From Coniella vitis (lineage: Eukaryota; Ascomycota; Sordariomycetes; Diaporthales; Schizoparmaceae), in assembly GCA_011317545.1 (NCBI GenBank), contig WUJK01000002.1, positions 1,984,001 to 2,048,000 of the forward strand: a DNA stretch of 64,000 bases. Direction: 5' to 3'. Positions within the stretch are counted from its first letter, which is position 1. Each line of letters starts with the position of its first letter. The notes under the pieces were generated by a model. That model was given only the letters and a program-made list of their open reading frames with translations. It ran no database searches and was not told the DNA's origin. The position numbers and the translations under genes are program-made. Positions 60,271 through 64,000 of the stretch are shown piece by piece.

Positions 60271-61742
60271 GGTTGGATCAAGTTGATGGATGGTCGGCGT
60301 GCGGGCAAGTCAGGTTGGCTGTAAACGCCATGGCTTTGTCTCCAAGCAATTCCAAGTGAGTACATTCATGCATGGCATCCCAAAATGTCAGAAACACGGG
60401 GGGCTGCGCAAAAAGGCTTTGCGTGGGGGGACCTGTGCGGAACGTGCATGGTGAGTGAGAGAGAGTAAATAAAGAGTGAAATAAAATCCAAAAGAGTGTA
60501 TGTAAGAGGAGGGGGTAAGTAAGCAGGTGAGAAAACGTGGGCATAAGCGGCACAGGGGCCAAAGGTGGTGGGTAGACGTAAACAGGAGTAGAGTCAGGGC
60601 CGACAAGGCTGATTACAAAAATCTAGGGACTTGTTCGTTTCTTCTTTGCGAGGGGTATTCCTCTTTTTTTTCCCCTTCTCCTGGCTGACATTGTCGCCGA
60701 TAATGATGATGAAATGGAAGATTCACCGATGGACAAGGCGGCGATGCTGATGGATAGTGCTGATTAGTTGGTTTTGGTTAGTAGAACGTGAAAGTCTTAT
60801 CGAGTCCACAGGTGGCAGGTATACTTTTCTCTCCTTATTACATGTCAGCGATGAAAAGCGGTCGAGTAGGTATCGATCGTATCATCCCGTTCAAAATCTG
60901 GATGCCGCCAGTTCCGAGGGCGTGGGCTCGCCCAAGAACAGATTGGAAACAAAGAATAGCGTCTTGTCTTACGAGGCTGCAGCATCGCAGTGCAAGTGAA
61001 AGCACATTGGTGCAGTCTGAGTGCTACTGTCTATCGAGGTCGACGACCAAATTACATAAGTCACTTGCGCGCGGATCTCCAGCAAGCCGTGGCCTATGTA
61101 GGTCGGCGAACTTGTTCTTTTTTGTGACCCCTTGAACTTTTTATGGTAAGCGGTCTCTGCAGTGACAGAGTCTGTAGTTGAAAAAGTAGCCATTGGTAGC
61201 AACGCCCCACGGTTTGCAGTACAATGTAGGTATGGGCGCACAGCAAGCCAAGGGCAACGCCCCTCCTCCCAGCAAGCCCCAGCAGGCGGGCAGCCAAGGC
61301 GCAGGTCATCTCTATTCTTAGGCATCATGTACTCTACCTGCTGTGACCTGATGTGCGCGTAGAGGTGTGTGAGCGAGAAGCGGAATGCAGAATGTCTGCG
61401 CACTTGTTCACTGCGGGCAGACGGGACAAGACGGAAAAAAAAAAAACGAGAGGCTGTCGCCTTTCCTTCTGTATGTCTGGCTGTCTTGTCTCTCTCGGTC
61501 TCTTTCGGTCTGTCTGTTGGAGCATTTCCTCGCTAAAAAGAAAGCCACGTTGCCCAAACTCTCGGGTGGTTGTTCCAGATCGGGGGGCTTGCAGTATGCA
61601 GCAAGAGGCGTACCCTAGAATATACCGGTTGCTCTTGAGATTGCTGTGCCAACCTAGATGGATATTACCAAGACTGCTGCTCAGTGTCTGCAGTAATCGG
61701 TACTTCGCCCAGCTTTTAATAAGAATTGGGAAAATAGTCAGC

Positions 61743-61744
<2 letters not shown>

Positions 61745-61774
<30 letters not shown>

Positions 61775-61786
61775 GCGGCAGCGGCG
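61745..61786. repeat. (CTG)n trinucleotide repeat
   Basis: About ten CTG units with one TTG interruption followed by CGG/CAG variants; non-coding in this annotation. Confidence 0.9.
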
Positions 61787-64000
61787 GATTACAATGCTAC
61801 TGTACATGGGGAGTTGTAACGCTACAGCTTGCCATTGGTTGGTGCTATGAATGCCCCTGCAACAGTTAATGCTAGGGTACGGAAATAGGGGCAGTACTTT
61901 AGCACTTATAGTGGCGGCGGTACTTATGTCAGAACAACCCGATATATCATCAACATTATGAGTCAATGTGCGTATTCCGACCGTTCGACAAGACGTTTGG
62001 GCTCCGGACTATCCGCAAAAGCCAAGAAGCATTCAACAACCGACTGCCTGACTATGTGAAGGGGTGACTTCGGCATCCCCAGGCAACAATGGATGATGCG
62101 TAAGTTGAGGGCTTGGTTCGGAAGAGGTGATTAAAGAAAGAAAAAAAAAGAAAAAAAAAAAAAAGACAAACACCAACCCACAAGCACAGCTCCCTGGGCT
62201 TTGCAGGGCGCGCGAGCGCGAGCGTTGTCTGACTGCAGCAGAGGTGCAACAAGACTCACATGCCATGTTCAAGTTTTTTGACCGGTCTGCGTGCCCCTTC
62301 TCTCTTAAACCCCCGCCCCATGTCCGTACTGATGCGGAAGAAATCCTTTAACGACGCTCAGCACGGTAGCGCAGGGCTCGGGTTGGTTTTGGTTGGTTAA
62401 ATGGAAGCTGAAGGAGGATGGTTATGCTTTTCTCTCACCCACCCACCCGCTCTCTCTATCTCCTTGACATGCATGTGCATATACATATGGGATCAAGGAT
62501 GACAAAAAGTGCCTCGCCATGGCCGGCGACTTGCAATAGAGACATACCTGCGCGGGAAAAAAAAAAGAGCCCGATGACTTCATACCTAGGTACTTTTTCA
62601 CTGGCCAAATGGGTGGCCGCTGCTCATTGTCATTGCCATCCATGAGAAGCCCTGTGACAAGCTGGGTAAGATAGCCAAGTTAAGTTAATAAGCCAGCCGG
62701 GTCTTCAGAAAGCCGTACGGACTGAGTGTGACCAGTCACGGGGAGGTTGGGTTTGGGTTGAGGTGGCCGGGCTCTTGTTTTTGCTCATTTACACGACAAG
62801 ACTGTTTCAGACCCAAGCGAGAGGTGCCAAGGGGGTGCTTATGCTTCGTGGAACGCGGTATAAAAAAGCTCCAGCTGACGTTTGTCAAGCCAAAGTTATT
62901 GCCTGGGCTGGCTATCGTTTCTCTCTCCAAAGAAGACCGGAAAAAAGGCGGCGAGAGAGCTGGAAATGAGGTGCAAGCCTGAGCGAAGAAGAGGCCTTGA
63001 TGCATCAAGCTGCAGTGATGGGGTACGCTAACTAGGCAAAAAGTATTTGTGGATCGGCGTCAAGTCTACTTGCCGACCTGTTGTACGGCATTGGCAAGAG
63101 GATATCGTGGTGAGAAAACTTCCCAAGATAGAAAGCATACTTGCGAGTCCTAGGCCTTCTTTTCAACGTAGCACTGCAGCGTATGCAGCATACCCTTCCC
63201 CCCGCCTTTGGCCCCAGAAACACGAGGCCCAGCTGGCCCAAAGAATGATGTGCATGCATGCATCAAGGTTGTTTCATAGCTTCTCAATAAAAGGGAAAAG
63301 CCGGCGCACGCTAACAAGTATTTGACAGTGAAGACAAATTTGGCATGGCCGATCTCTTGCTTCTCAAGGCACGACTGGCACGCTACTACGTACAATTCTC
63401 AATAGCACTAGATAGTACAATTAGCGTCACATTAGGGATCTTCCCTGCTACCTGGTCACACAGTACATAGCATGGAGCATTTGCTCGCCGGGTGTGCTTG
63501 GCTCACCATTTCCATGTTCCCGACGGGGCGGGCCCGCGCTTGCTGCGACTTTGAAGTGTGTGTGTGGATGAGGTGCATATGTACGCAATAGGTGCTCGCG
63601 TGCGGGTGAAACAGTGAGTGCCCTTTTTTCTTTCTTTTTCCTCTGCTTTGCAAGGTTTAATTTTAGCTGTTGCTTCTGCCCTTTGGCTGAAAAGTCATGA
63701 CGCAAAACCACAGCAGGCTCGGGCTTTTGGCTGCATATCTTGGTAGTTTTTGGCTGCACAGCCGGGAATGGGCGAAAAGAGTGTCCAATACTTGGCCGGA
63801 AGCAGTGGCTTACAGATCAAATAAGAACCCTGAAAAAAAAAAAAGATTCGTGTGGCCGCTGCGGCGTTGTTCACTGCCATTGCGCTAGTTCCCAGCGCGC
63901 TGGTACTAGGCAAAAGCCGGTACTATGTACACGTCATTACTACTATGTGCACCCACACCAGCAAGTACCGTGTACTGGTGTGTGTGTGTGTGCATAGTCC

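Larger units (their letters stand above)
49143..64000. other. 14.9-kb gene-poor region to the window end
   Basis: No protein-coding gene, tRNA or rRNA is recognised. Open frames are short, overlapping and often low-complexity (poly-Lys, poly-Phe, poly-Cys), caused by homopolymers. Simple repeats and runs of 8-12 C or G are frequent (for example 50258-50267, 50587-50598, 53004-53015, 55833-55843). About 11 TACTATG/CATAGTA motifs occur. A strongly pyrimidine-rich plus-strand stretch at 52,500-52,920 resembles a promoter or 5' leader and could belong to an untranslated transcript or to a gene starting beyond 64,000. Nothing here can be assigned a function. Confidence 0.5.

Noticed and set aside
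30909..64000. Transposon or RIP-mutated repeat as an explanation of the gene-poor DNA
   Set aside because: No transposase, reverse transcriptase, long terminal or inverted repeats, and base composition is not AT-skewed as after RIP.

Overview
The window is nuclear DNA of a filamentous ascomycete (Pezizomycotina). Introns are short (mostly 50-180 nt) with GTAAGT/GTATGC-type donors and CTAAC-like branch sites. Protein families such as the tandem-CCCH protein, the fungal N-terminal (HeLo/STAND-like) domain and the TTC36-like protein point the same way. Protein style and KpnI-like GTAC-rich intergenic DNA suggest a sordariomycete, perhaps Hypocreales, but the order is an inference and not proven here.

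The window has two compartments. From 1 to about 30.9 kb it is gene-dense, with 13 genes (about one per 2.4 kb), mostly conserved housekeeping functions. In order: a triose-phosphate/nucleotide-sugar-type transporter (+), ribosomal protein eL27 (-), NCE101 (+), a TTC36-like protein (-), 4-hydroxyphenylpyruvate dioxygenase (+), TFIIH subunit SSL1 (-), a CCCH zinc-finger protein with a possible NYN-like domain (+), SRP19/SEC65 (+), the mRNA 3'-end endonuclease YSH1/CPSF73 (-), TFIID TAF4 (+), a large orphan protein with a fungal STAND-type N-terminus (-), TFIID TAF13 (-) and the secretory-pathway protein KSH1 (+). From about 30.9 to 64 kb only two genes are recognised: a SOK1/TCP11 protein (+) and a nitrilase-family deaminated-glutathione amidase (+). 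The rest is non-coding, rich in homopolymers, microsatellites and a dispersed TACTATG/CATAGTA motif.

Functionally, the window holds several transcription and RNA-processing genes (SSL1, YSH1, TAF4, TAF13) and two secretory-pathway components (SEC65, KSH1), with no sign of a metabolic gene cluster. The most notable context is the head-to-head pair TTC36-like/HPPD. They share a 971-bp promoter with two GC-rich inverted repeats, and mammalian TTC36 is reported to stabilise HPD, so the pair may be a conserved functional module. The nitrilase gene carries an in-frame mitochondrial-type presequence ahead of a second strong start codon, which predicts dual targeting. Two genes use GC-AG introns with the same donor hexamer. 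No tRNA, rRNA, CRISPR array, viral or intact transposon sequence was recognised.
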